NCBI GenBank assembly: GCA_964371785.1
Contig: CAYJOL010000005.1
Coordinates: 186,001-250,000, forward strand
Length of the DNA stretch: 64,000 nt
From: CAVQCT01 sp964371785
GTDB taxonomy: Bacteria > Zixibacteria > MSB-5A5 > GN15 > FEB-12
Direction of reading: 5' to 3'
Positions 17,504 through 26,771 of the stretch are shown here, piece by piece. Made by a program: the position numbers and the translations under genes. Each line of letters starts with the position of its first letter. Positions within the stretch are counted from its first letter, which is position 1. The notes below the pieces were generated by a model that was not told the DNA's origin, did no database searches, and was given only the letters and a program-made list of their open reading frames with translations.

Positions 17504-20449
17504 GTGGAGAGATTCGAGTCAAAGTTCCAGAAGTTCGATAGCTTGATGCGGTTTCGCGTCAAGCACATCCTGTTGGTTGCCAGCCCGTATGATGCCTACG
17601 TACTCGAAGAAGACGGCAAACTGACCGACCTCATCTACAACGAATACCTTGAACTTAACCTTACCGTGAGCCCTAACGTCCGGCGCGCCATCAACGCGCA
17701 AGAGGCGTTGGAGATTCTCTATTCCCATGAAATCGACATGGTGCTCATATTCAAGCGTGTCAGTGATATCAATGTCGTCGCCTTCGGACGCGAAGTAAAG
17801 AATCTGTATCCTAATCTGCCGGTAATTCTGTTGGCGTATCATGAGCGAGAATTGGAGACGATGCTGGCCCAGAAGAACGGGCGTGCGATCGATGATATTT
17901 TTGTCTGGACCGGTGACGCAAAAATTCTGCTTTCAATTATCAAGTTGGTCGAGGATCGCTTTAACGTCGATAGTGACACCGAGGCAGTCGGTGTGCGCGT
18001 TATCATAATTGTGGAAGACTCCGTAAAGTTCTACTCCTCGTATCTCCCTCTTCTTTACGGCGAATTAATGAGACAGACCCGGGCGCTGATGGCTGAAGGT
18101 CTGAACATTTCGGACAAAATTCTGCGCATGCGCACTCGGCCGAAAATACTGCTGACCCACAATTATGAGCAGGCCGTGGAGATGTTCCGCAAATACCACG
18201 ACTATCTTCTGGCGCTTATCACCGACTTCAGTTTTGACGTCGCAGGTAAAGAGCAGGACGATGCCGGACTCAGACTCGTGGAACTGGTACGTACAGAGAT
18301 ACCAGACCTCCCTGTCCTGATGCAGTCGTCCGATGAACGGAATGCCGACATCGCCGCTCACTACAAAGCCGGTTTCCTTTCCAAGAGATCCAAAACACTA
18401 CACGCTGAGCTGAGTAACTTCGTCATTACGCACTTCGGCTTTGGCGATTTCGTTTTCACCGACCCGGACACGGGCGCGCCGATCGCCACAGCGGGTGACT
18501 TCAAAACGCTTGAGAAATGTATTCAGGACATAGATGAACGATCCCTCATCTACCACGCCAACAGAAATCACTTTTCAAATTGGCTGATGGCTCGAACTGA
18601 ATTCGATCTGGCCAGCAAGATTCGACCGATCCGGGTATCTGAGTTCAATGACACAACTTCACTCAAGCGATACCTCATCGACACAATCAGGGAATTCCGT
18701 CACGAAAAACAGGAAGGGGTCATCTCAGATTTCTCGCGAAAGCAGTTCGACCTGCAGTCCGACTTTGCCCGTATCGGCGGCGGTTCACTTGGCGGCAAGG
18801 GTCGCGGCCTGGCTTTCATCAACGCAATGCTGAGCCAGCGTTATCTGTACAATCGTTTCCCGGATGTGCAGATAACTGTTCCGACTTCGGTGATTGTGGG
18901 GACCGATGTTTTCGATGACTTCCTGAGAAAAAACGACCTGCTCAGGTTCGCTCTCGGCGACCGATCTGACAGCGAGTTGATTACAGCGTTTCTCAAGGGC
19001 CATTTCCCGAAGGAGATTCTCTCCGACCTCGACGCCTTGCTCTCTGTGATGAAGTATCCGATCGCGGTCAGGTCATCGTCGATGCTTGAAGATTCACACC
19101 TTCAGACTTTTGCGGGCGTGTACGATACACATATGCTGCCCAATAATCATTCCGGTCGAAAAGTGCGGCGACAGCAGTTGGAAGATACGATAAAGATGAT
19201 TTATGCCTCGACTTACCTCAAAAATTCCAAGGCTTACCACGAGGCGTCGGGCAATCGCGTCGAAGAAGAAAAGATGGCGGTAATCATCCAGCAGGCGGTT
19301 GGACGCCAATATGAACATGTCTTTTACCCCAGCTTCTCCGGAGTTGCGCTGTCATATAATTTTTATTCGGTCGATCACAGCGGCGCCGAAGATGGCGTAG
19401 TGTATGTCGCGCTCGGCTTTGGCAAGACGATTGTCGAGGGAATGAACTGCCTTCGCTTTTCACCGAGCGGCCCGGACAAACTGCCGCAATTCTCAACCGT
19501 AAAGGATATGCTAAAGAATTCTCAACATGAATTCTTCGCGATCGACCTGTCCCACCCGGCCGCTCCGCTCAAGCACGATGTATACGATGGTTTGATACGC
19601 CTTCCGGTTACCCACGCCGAGACCGATGGCACGCTGGCGCCGATCTGCTCGACATACTCCGCCGAAAACAATAGGATATATGATGGCAGTTCGCAGAAAG
19701 GGTCAAGAATAATCACTTTCGCGCCCATTTTGAAGTCAAGGACGTTTCCCCTGCCACAGATTACCAAATTCTTGCTTGAACTCGGCGGTGAAGGCCTCAA
19801 CTGTCCGGTTGAAATCGAATTCGCCGTTTCGCTCGATCGGGACAAGAGCGATGTTGACAGGTTCTATTTCCTGCAGATTCGGCCGATGATCAAGGAAGCC
19901 TTGTTTGAGACTGTGGACTTGAGCACTGTGCCGCAACACCAGGTAGTCTCACGAAGCGAGAAAACGCTTGGCAATATGCGTACAGACAACATCTCCGATA
20001 TCATCTTTGTACCGCCTGAAACCTTTGATCGAAACAAGACCGTGGAAATTGCCGGGCAGGTTGGCGAATTTAATCAACGGATGAAGGAACAGCATCGCCG
20101 CTACCTGTTGATCGGCCCCGGCCGCTGGGGGACGACCGAGCGATGGCTTGGAATTCCAGTCACATGGAAGCAGATATCCGAAGCTAAAGTGATCATGGAA
20201 GCCGCTTACGGAGATTTCGCCCCCGACCCATCCTTTGGCACACACTTCTTCCAGAACCTTACCTCCTTCCAAATCGGGTATTTTACGGTCAATCCAAACA
20301 AGGGCAACGGCTTTGTCGATTTTGATTGGTTGTTGAGTCAGCCCATTCGCGACAGCACACCTTTTGTAGCACACATTCAACTTGAACGACCGCTGGTAAT
20401 ACTCATTGACGGTCGCCTCGGACACGGCGTAATTGCACGTCAGGGATAA
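17504..20449 (+). CDS. Receiver-like domains fused to a PEP synthase/PPDK ATP-grasp-like domain
   Basis: This 981-residue protein appears cytoplasmic. Residues ~18-160 and ~165-310 resemble two response-regulator receiver folds (KHILLVASPYDAY and VIIIVEDSVKFYSSYLP). A linker follows, then a PPDK_N-type nucleotide-binding region from ~425 (IGGGSLGGKGRGLAFINAML), with IAVRSSSMLEDSHLQTFAGVY and VEIEFAVSLDR...FLQIRPM. The usual C-terminal His-swivel and PEP-utilising barrel are absent; instead there is a ~130-residue tail containing LLIGPGRWGTTERWLGIPV. It may be a signal-controlled dikinase-like enzyme or a phosphotransfer regulator. The start is GTG and lacks a clear ribosome binding site; an ATG 15 codons later is an alternative. 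Confidence 0.65.
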   Translation: MERFESKFQKFDSLMRFRVKHILLVASPYDAYVLEEDGKLTDLIYNEYLELNLTVSPNVRRAINAQEALEILYSHEIDMVLIFKRVSDINVVAFGREVKNLYPNLPVILLAYHERELETMLAQKNGRAIDDIFVWTGDAKILLSIIKLVEDRFNVDSDTEAVGVRVIIIVEDSVKFYSSYLPLLYGELMRQTRALMAEGLNISDKILRMRTRPKILLTHNYEQAVEMFRKYHDYLLALITDFSFDVAGKEQDDAGLRLVELVRTEIPDLPVLMQSSDERNADIAAHYKAGFLSKRSKTLHAELSNFVITHFGFGDFVFTDPDTGAPIATAGDFKTLEKCIQDIDERSLIYHANRNHFSNWLMARTEFDLASKIRPIRVSEFNDTTSLKRYLIDTIREFRHEKQEGVISDFSRKQFDLQSDFARIGGGSLGGKGRGLAFINAMLSQRYLYNRFPDVQITVPTSVIVGTDVFDDFLRKNDLLRFALGDRSDSELITAFLKGHFPKEILSDLDALLSVMKYPIAVRSSSMLEDSHLQTFAGVYDTHMLPNNHSGRKVRRQQLEDTIKMIYASTYLKNSKAYHEASGNRVEEEKMAVIIQQAVGRQYEHVFYPSFSGVALSYNFYSVDHSGAEDGVVYVALGFGKTIVEGMNCLRFSPSGPDKLPQFSTVKDMLKNSQHEFFAIDLSHPAAPLKHDVYDGLIRLPVTHAETDGTLAPICSTYSAENNRIYDGSSQKGSRIITFAPILKSRTFPLPQITKFLLELGGEGLNCPVEIEFAVSLDRDKSDVDRFYFLQIRPMIKEALFETVDLSTVPQHQVVSRSEKTLGNMRTDNISDIIFVPPETFDRNKTVEIAGQVGEFNQRMKEQHRRYLLIGPGRWGTTERWLGIPVTWKQISEAKVIMEAAYGDFAPDPSFGTHFFQNLTSFQIGYFTVNPNKGNGFVDFDWLLSQPIRDSTPFVAHIQLERPLVILIDGRLGHGVIARQG

Positions 20450-20528
20450 CTTCATCGTCCAATTAGTGAAATCGCTCAATCAGAGCGACTCCTCAAATTT
20501 ACTCTCTCTATTTGCTTTGAGGAACACT

Positions 20529-23093
20529 TTGGGTAAATACTTGGGACATTCGCACCTGTCACTACTTGCTGCTGCGATTACAGCGGTATTCACTCTTCTC
20601 TTCGTGTCAACGGCCGTATCACGCACTCAGTTAACTGGCCGCAGTACGGTCGCTCCCGGCGACTCCATATTCTGTATCCCTACCCATTTCGTGAACAAAG
20701 TAAACATGTCGATTCCGACCCTCGGTTTTGGCGGATGGGGCGAAAGCCTGGCCTGCTATTCTACCGAAATGGCGCCCTATAGTGTCATTTACCCGAAAGG
20801 ATCGGGTCTGTCCTACATGTCGGGATCGATACTTGTCGGTGGCGTTCTCGACAGTGATTCTCTCGTTTCTCAGGATGACTACGCCGAATTCAGACAATTT
20901 GACCTGGCGGTAATACGCACGATCAACGAGACCCTCCCCTTCTACAGTTCGGAAGCGAAGTCGGAACAGGATATAATTGTCGAGGCTACCGATACCTCGT
21001 GGTGGGATGTAAGCTGGGTGCTTCCCCCCGATGACCGTCCACCTAAACCCCTGCACATCGAGGTCATGCAGACGTCATATGCGTGGTCCTATGAGTACGC
21101 CGAGGATTTCATACTGTTCAAGATGCAAATCCGCAACATCGGCGACAAGCTGATAAAAGGTGCCTGCTTTGGTATCAGCATTCAGCCGGACGGCCGATAT
21201 ATACCGGCTCATGACACCTGCTGCACTGATGATCTTGCGGGATTCATCCGCACCTATTCTGCATCGGTCGGATGCAATAGAACTGATACGCTCAATATCC
21301 TGTGGGCGGCCGACGATGACGGCGATCCTGTTAACGGTGTACTCGTTGATAAGCCTGTATATTCGCACGGCAGGTTTCAGAAATCAGCAACGAGTGTGAC
21401 CGGCGTCATGTTTCTGGACTGGCCACGCGGTATTGAATACCACCCGCACATCTCATACAACTGGTGGTATGGCTGGGCACCGCTCATCCCTTCGGATAAC
21501 GACTTCATTCCCCAGCACAAGGACAACTTTCACCCGTGGACAAGACCGTTCACGGATAAACTGCTTTACTACCAGATGGTGAATGGAGAAATCGACTATG
21601 ACCAGGCCTATGCCGCTACTGTGACTCCATTCGATCGCGTCTGGACGGCCCCGCGACAGGAAATCGGTCGCTTGATCGCAACCAGCGGTTCCTCAGTCTG
21701 GCAGCTCCTGTCGATCGGACCATTTGATATATCGCCCGGAGCTACTCTGGAAATACCGTTTGCCTACATCGCTGGCGAACATTTTCACTATGATCCAAAC
21801 AACGGAGTGAACCTGCCGGACAATCCGGAGGAATACTACCGTCACCTCGACTACTCCGACCTGGCCAAAAACTCCCAGTGGGCTCGCTGGGTCTATGACA
21901 CGCCCGGATTCGACAGCGATTCCGATGGATACGCCGGAGAGTACCAGATCTGTGCGCTCGATTCGGAGTTTGTCAATGGACACTGGGTGGTAACGGCTGC
22001 CGACACAGTTTATTACCAAGGTGACGGCATACCGGATTGGAAAGCGGCCGGTCCTCCGCCAGCGCCATTTGTTAGTGTCCAGCCGATTGTAGGCGGTTTG
22101 CGCGTACGATTCAACGGAAGCCGCTCGGAAACCGAGAAGGATATTTTCAGCAAGATTGTCGACTTCGAAGGATATCGAGTCTATTTCGGACGAGACGACA
22201 GGATAGGCAGCTTTTCTCTCGTCGGCTCCTATGACCGGGCCAATTTTGACAAGTATGTCTGGGATCCGAACCGCGGTGAATACACTCTGCGCGACATCCC
22301 CTTTACGCTGGACAGTCTCAAATGTCTATATGGAAACGGTCCCGTTCCCTGCATTGATTCCATCTTTGACCCGTCGTCCTACACCCGGACCTATCCGTAT
22401 AGTCCTCCGCTATTTCCTGATTCCATGTTCTTCTTCGTCGAGCACGATAACAACACTTCGGATTTCGGAATAGACACCCCTGTTCACAAGGTCTACACCG
22501 AGGAACCCGATCCCCGCACACTTCCCGTTGATTCGCTGACTCCCGACCGCTACACGTCGGACGGCAATTTCAAGTATTTCGAATATGAGATGGAAATCAC
22601 CGATCTATTGCCAACCGTACCGTACTGGGTAAGTGTGACCGCGTTTGATTTTGGCTCACCGACATCGACCTTGCGTCCGTTGGAGAGCTCAGTAGTTAAC
22701 AATTCCAGGAGCGCGTTTCCGTATGCCACCGAAGATGAACTGCCCGGTCGGTCGCATGAGATATATGTCTATCCCAATCCATACCGAATCGACGCCCAGT
22801 ATCGTGCCAACGGTTACGAAGGAAGGACGCGCGAAGATCGGCCGGATTATCGAGTCCGGGCCGTCAATTTCGCGAATCTTCCCCATAGATGCACGATCAG
22901 TATCTACACCCTCGACGGCGACCTGGTGCGAAGGCTTGAACATGATTTTCCCGAAGGTGATCCTATGTCGACCCATCACAGTTGGGACCTGATTACGCGC
23001 AACACCGAGATGGCCGTAACGGGACTATACTACTGGGTCGTGGAGTCCCCCGGTGGTGAAACTCAGATGGGAAAACTGGTAATCATTATGTGA
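20529..23093 (+). CDS. Large exported surface protein, ~850-residue family, member 1
   Basis: The start chosen is a TTG with GAGG six bases upstream, giving 854 residues and a signal-anchor-like N-terminus. The frame is open further back to 20433, overlapping the previous gene, without a ribosome binding site. Family blocks: VIYPKGSGLSYMSGSILVGGV, YAWSYEYAEDFILFKMQIRNIG, IDYDQAY, DSDSDGYAGEY, GDGIPDWKAAGPPPAP, RVRFNGSRSETEKDIFSKIVDFEGYRVYFGRDD (read in parts) and a C-terminal VYPNPYRIDAQY...FANLP...LDGDLVRRLEHD...ITRNTEMAVTGLYYWVVE...GKLVIIM. The last block looks like a FlgD/T9SS-type Ig sorting module. No enzymatic motif was seen. Four homologues occur in this window. Confidence 0.75.
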   Translation: MGKYLGHSHLSLLAAAITAVFTLLFVSTAVSRTQLTGRSTVAPGDSIFCIPTHFVNKVNMSIPTLGFGGWGESLACYSTEMAPYSVIYPKGSGLSYMSGSILVGGVLDSDSLVSQDDYAEFRQFDLAVIRTINETLPFYSSEAKSEQDIIVEATDTSWWDVSWVLPPDDRPPKPLHIEVMQTSYAWSYEYAEDFILFKMQIRNIGDKLIKGACFGISIQPDGRYIPAHDTCCTDDLAGFIRTYSASVGCNRTDTLNILWAADDDGDPVNGVLVDKPVYSHGRFQKSATSVTGVMFLDWPRGIEYHPHISYNWWYGWAPLIPSDNDFIPQHKDNFHPWTRPFTDKLLYYQMVNGEIDYDQAYAATVTPFDRVWTAPRQEIGRLIATSGSSVWQLLSIGPFDISPGATLEIPFAYIAGEHFHYDPNNGVNLPDNPEEYYRHLDYSDLAKNSQWARWVYDTPGFDSDSDGYAGEYQICALDSEFVNGHWVVTAADTVYYQGDGIPDWKAAGPPPAPFVSVQPIVGGLRVRFNGSRSETEKDIFSKIVDFEGYRVYFGRDDRIGSFSLVGSYDRANFDKYVWDPNRGEYTLRDIPFTLDSLKCLYGNGPVPCIDSIFDPSSYTRTYPYSPPLFPDSMFFFVEHDNNTSDFGIDTPVHKVYTEEPDPRTLPVDSLTPDRYTSDGNFKYFEYEMEITDLLPTVPYWVSVTAFDFGSPTSTLRPLESSVVNNSRSAFPYATEDELPGRSHEIYVYPNPYRIDAQYRANGYEGRTREDRPDYRVRAVNFANLPHRCTISIYTLDGDLVRRLEHDFPEGDPMSTHHSWDLITRNTEMAVTGLYYWVVESPGGETQMGKLVIIM

Positions 23094-23131
23094 GATTAAC
23101 AGGCGGCGTGGTGGTCGTCCACGCGGTGCGA

Positions 23132-24598
23132 TCACACTTCCCGGGCACGTCGAAAAATCACGAGCAGGGCAAAAACAAACACCACCGAAAGAAATGCCAG
23201 CGCGATATTGAGGAATTCCGGTGTCGCAAGATCAGTTTGTACAAGTACCGGAAGATACCTGAAAAATGAATTCAGGATAATCGTGACCGGCAGGACGAGA
23301 ATCAATCTGGTGCGGTTACCGGCAAATGCGTAGCCGAGCAAAGCCCCGGAAGCTGTCTGAAACAGTATCGTAAAAGCACGTTCCAGCACACCTATTCCGA
23401 AAAGCTGGGCTGAATTTACTCCGGCGGCCAGGTAGCTTGCTTCGACAATACCAAAACCCATCCCAAGTATGGCACCAACTGTCGCCAGGCGGCTCGTCTT
23501 GAAATCCCGCAATTTCGATAAGACTAATATTCCCCCCGTCTTCACCAGTTCCTGAATAATGCCCACCGAAAACGCCGGGAACAGTCCCCACAAGTATGGC
23601 GAGGAACCGTTCATGACATTCGGGGCGAACAGCTTTCTCACAACCATCGTTTGAAGCGGTATCTGCGTGTAGATCATGAGCACATAAAGTATGCCGCCCG
23701 CTACCAACGCGATATACGATGCCGGATATTTGTAAGCGCGCCCCACAAAAACCAGGGCGGAGATAGCTCCGATGACTAAATAAATGAGATAGGCTTTGGC
23801 CAATAGCCCGATCGAACGAACCGGCCGATACGGTTCGGCTGACTTCTCCGGTGGTTTCACGAGATCCAGATAAATTTTGATATCCTGTGCGGGAATAACC
23901 GCTTTAATCAACCGCTTGTCCGGTGTGAAGTACAGAATTTTGTCCTGCGGCTCCACCAGCCGTACCGTAAAAGCAGAATCAAAAACCTCGTTGTACACAC
24001 GCAGATTGATAAAGTTTTCCACGATACCACTTATACGAGTGTAGGTAAGGGACTGGGGAGAAAACACACTGTCTACCAGTGTATCACCGACTTTGATGTC
24101 ATGCATGGCCAAAAACAGCTCATACTGATCCATGAAATTAGATTCAACCCCGAAACGCTGCTTCGGGTAGGGTATTCTCTGATTAATCCGCTCTTCCCCT
24201 CTGGACGAATAGCCGATAATCTCATCGCCGGTCCGCTGAAGAAACAGCTTCTCCTGCAGACCTGCGATGTCAAGCCTCATGTCATCGCCAAGGTAATATC
24301 CCGTCTGACTAACGGTGTGACTGTTCACTATATCCATCAGCAACGGCGAGCCGATCTTGCGGTAGTCCAGCTTCAACGTCTCGCTGATCTCAAGTCCATC
24401 TTCGCCGTCGAGTCGTGTCCTCTCCTTGACCACTGATACGAGATTACCCACGGTGGAGTCTTTTACAATGAAAGTCCAGACTCGAAGCTCTCCGAGGGGC
24501 CGATACTGCTCGAGAGTCTCCGACTTACTTATTGATCTCTGAGCCGCCACGGACACCGCTAAGGCAAATATGCTGATGAATAGAATAATACTTTTCAT
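23132..24598 (-). CDS. Exported/membrane protein with PrsW-like C-terminal half
   Basis: The ATG used gives a good signal peptide (KSIILFISIFALAVSVAAQ); an upstream start would add 11 residues before it. Residues ~20-270 form an uncharacterised soluble beta-rich domain. Residues ~280-485 hold about seven membrane helices with the motif order of PrsW-type intramembrane proteases: QELVKTGG (Glu), GAILGMGFGIVEASYL (Glu) and ERAFTILFQTASGALLG. In the third motif the usual metal-ligand His is replaced (FQ), so it may be inactive or use another residue. A GC hairpin (23106-23124) without a T tract separates it from the convergent surface-protein gene. Confidence 0.6.
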   Translation of the reverse strand: MKSIILFISIFALAVSVAAQRSISKSETLEQYRPLGELRVWTFIVKDSTVGNLVSVVKERTRLDGEDGLEISETLKLDYRKIGSPLLMDIVNSHTVSQTGYYLGDDMRLDIAGLQEKLFLQRTGDEIIGYSSRGEERINQRIPYPKQRFGVESNFMDQYELFLAMHDIKVGDTLVDSVFSPQSLTYTRISGIVENFINLRVYNEVFDSAFTVRLVEPQDKILYFTPDKRLIKAVIPAQDIKIYLDLVKPPEKSAEPYRPVRSIGLLAKAYLIYLVIGAISALVFVGRAYKYPASYIALVAGGILYVLMIYTQIPLQTMVVRKLFAPNVMNGSSPYLWGLFPAFSVGIIQELVKTGGILVLSKLRDFKTSRLATVGAILGMGFGIVEASYLAAGVNSAQLFGIGVLERAFTILFQTASGALLGYAFAGNRTRLILVLPVTIILNSFFRYLPVLVQTDLATPEFLNIALAFLSVVFVFALLVIFRRAREV

Positions 24599-24655
24599 GG
24601 TGATGGCCTGAAGATAGGGAAATTGAGACATCCGTCAACACAAAAGATTGGGCAT

Positions 24656-25423
24656 CTAGGCGGCCGGTTTGCCGGCGACCAGCACGAGGTCCCGACTGTC
24701 CTTACGGAACGGCTTATCGAGCGTTAGATTACCCCACTTGCGCGTGTGGATGAACCCGGCGCGCCTGAGCTCAGTCCCCACAAGCACGGGCTCGAAATTG
24801 TCATACTCGTGGCGAAAAACTTCCAGCTTGACTGGTTTTTGCGATAGGTCGGCGCGGGTTACATAGAGGCCGAATCGCTTTCCGCGTCTTTCAGAGAACC
24901 GCTCGTAGACAATCTGACCAATATGAGTCGCCTTGACCGGAAAGAGTCGGCCTTCGGCAATAGCAGAGTAATTGAGAAGCTGAAGAACGAGTGTCCCCCC
25001 CGGCGACAGGCTTCGGTAGAAACTACCGAGTGCCTCGCGTAAGCCGCGAACTGTTTGGACGCCGACAATCGCGTTGGCCAGACAGACAATCATGTCAAAC
25101 TTGTCCGTCATCGACTTCGGAAACTTCTCAAACCTGCCATATGTAAACGTGAGTCTCTCACCCAGTTTAGCGTATTTCTCCCGCGCCAAATCCAGCATCG
25201 GCTTTGAACGGTCCAAGCCGACTGTCCTTATACCCCGTTCCGCAAACAGGGCACTGGTCAGACCGGTGGCACAACCGGCATCAAGTACAGTCCTGGGCAA
25301 AAACCGGGCAATAAGCTCATCAACCTCTCGCCCGTGCGGGACTGCCCTCGCGGACGCGTCAGTAAGGGCGTCATACTCGCCGGGATAGACATCGAAAAAC
25401 GAAGGCGTATGTTTTTTGGCCAC
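24656..25423 (-). CDS. Class I SAM-dependent methyltransferase
   Basis: This 255-residue protein has motif I VLDAGCATGLTSALF, motif II VGLDRSKPMLDLAR, post-II FEKFPKSMTDKFDMIVCL, and motif III LSPGGTLVLQLLNYS. This is the Methyltransf_11/25 pattern for small-molecule or unknown acceptors. It is followed on the same strand by the PrsW-like gene, 57 bases on. The substrate is not identifiable. Confidence 0.85.
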   Translation of the reverse strand: MAKKHTPSFFDVYPGEYDALTDASARAVPHGREVDELIARFLPRTVLDAGCATGLTSALFAERGIRTVGLDRSKPMLDLAREKYAKLGERLTFTYGRFEKFPKSMTDKFDMIVCLANAIVGVQTVRGLREALGSFYRSLSPGGTLVLQLLNYSAIAEGRLFPVKATHIGQIVYERFSERRGKRFGLYVTRADLSQKPVKLEVFRHEYDNFEPVLVGTELRRAGFIHTRKWGNLTLDKPFRKDSRDLVLVAGKPAA

Positions 25424-25504
25424 AATTGTTCCTTTTATGAGCGGGGGCTTTACGAATCATACCCGCCGTACCCATCTTGGGTCCACAAAAATATGGGGAG
25501 ACAT

Positions 25505-26563
25505 TTACAGACCCGGGTGGCTGTACTGGCCTTTTTCAGCTTCGGGGACCATCTGCATATACTCTTGAGTCGTGATCTGATTCTGCCACGGTCCAAACAG
25601 CTTAAAGACGAGCAGGCTCCCCCAGAAGACAGCGACCAAAAGAATCGCCCATTTGACTTTGGAGACCGGCCGCTTCTTCGATAACGTGTGGATTTGAAGT
25701 GTCTTGCTTACCGGACAGCTGTCAACGCAGGCCATGCATCCGCTGCACTCATCGGAACGCACTTCAAGTATTTTGTCCACTTTGATAAACGCCGGACAAA
25801 CCCGGGCACATGCCGAACAATCGATACAGGTCTTCTCGTTTCGGATGATTCTGGTGGGCGAGATAAAATTCAGGATGCCCAACAAACCGCCATATGGACA
25901 GAGATACCGGCACCAGAATCCCCGTACGACCAGAGAAAGCAAAAACAATGCGGCGATAACAATCAAAGCGGTCGTGCTGATGTCAGTGAAGAACTTCAGC
26001 ATCAGAATGTCCGCCACCTTATTGTAATTCGAGTACAGGAATGACTCGATCGAGGCCGGCGTCATCATAATGAAGACGGAGTAAATGAAGAACCCCAGCA
26101 GAATGTATTTCAAAGACCTGAGAGGATAGTCGAGCCACCGCGAAGGTTTAAGGCGTCTTTTGAAAAGTCGATCCGATATATCTCCAAGCAGCTCGGAGAT
26201 AAATCCAATCGGGCAGACCCATGAACAGAATCCTTTTTTGAACAGCCAGGCGGTCAGAATAATCACCCCGAAGATAATCAGTCCGGACGGGTGAATCGCA
26301 TTCACAAGACCCGTATGCCACCAGTACCTGAGCGAAACAAGTGAACTGATCGGCAACCAACCTTCGACTCCCGGCGGCCGGAAAAACGCCGGCCCGGTCC
26401 CCTGGGTCTCGACATATCTGACAAACAGATAAAACTGAACGCCAAGCCAGATATTGACAATCAACGAGAAAAGCTGGCTGTAAAACCTGAACTGCTGAAC
26501 AGATGTTCGTTCATGCTTGCGCAAGACCTTGCCGGATTCAGTATCAGTGGTTATCTCGGTCAT
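25505..26563 (-). CDS. Membrane 4Fe-4S ferredoxin of the NapH/CcoG type
   Basis: From the ATG preceded by AAAAGGA, the protein has 352 residues. About six hydrophobic helices are seen. Two CxxxCP motifs sit at membrane edges (FCSWVCPIGFISELLG and WCRYLCPYGGLLGI), as in NapH/NosR/CcoG proteins. A soluble 2[4Fe-4S] domain follows, with CIDCSACARVCP and CSGCMACVDSCPVS. Such proteins move electrons from quinol across the membrane to a partner. No nap or nos genes adjoin, so the partner is unknown. The frame extends 8 codons upstream to a TTG without ribosome binding site. Confidence 0.85.
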   Translation of the reverse strand: MTEITTDTESGKVLRKHERTSVQQFRFYSQLFSLIVNIWLGVQFYLFVRYVETQGTGPAFFRPPGVEGWLPISSLVSLRYWWHTGLVNAIHPSGLIIFGVIILTAWLFKKGFCSWVCPIGFISELLGDISDRLFKRRLKPSRWLDYPLRSLKYILLGFFIYSVFIMMTPASIESFLYSNYNKVADILMLKFFTDISTTALIVIAALFLLSLVVRGFWCRYLCPYGGLLGILNFISPTRIIRNEKTCIDCSACARVCPAFIKVDKILEVRSDECSGCMACVDSCPVSKTLQIHTLSKKRPVSKVKWAILLVAVFWGSLLVFKLFGPWQNQITTQEYMQMVPEAEKGQYSHPGL

Positions 26564-26771
26564 AACATAGTCCTTTTCTTTGCTCAAGATTACGGCCGAT
26601 CGTGCGCATAGTGCTTGATTTTAGTCAAGACCGGCAAGAAATGACAGAAAAATGACAGATGGCCTGACCAGCCGACACTCTCCTAATGAAAATTAAAACC
26701 TTGCCCCTGCCTTGCCCTGTGAGTAATGTTCGACTGATGAAGTACTCAGTCCAATCACAACCGACAATTTC

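Noticed and set aside
23101..23124. Hairpin GCGTGG/CCACGC between convergent genes as a terminator
   Set aside because: No T tract follows on either strand, so a factor-independent terminator is not supported.
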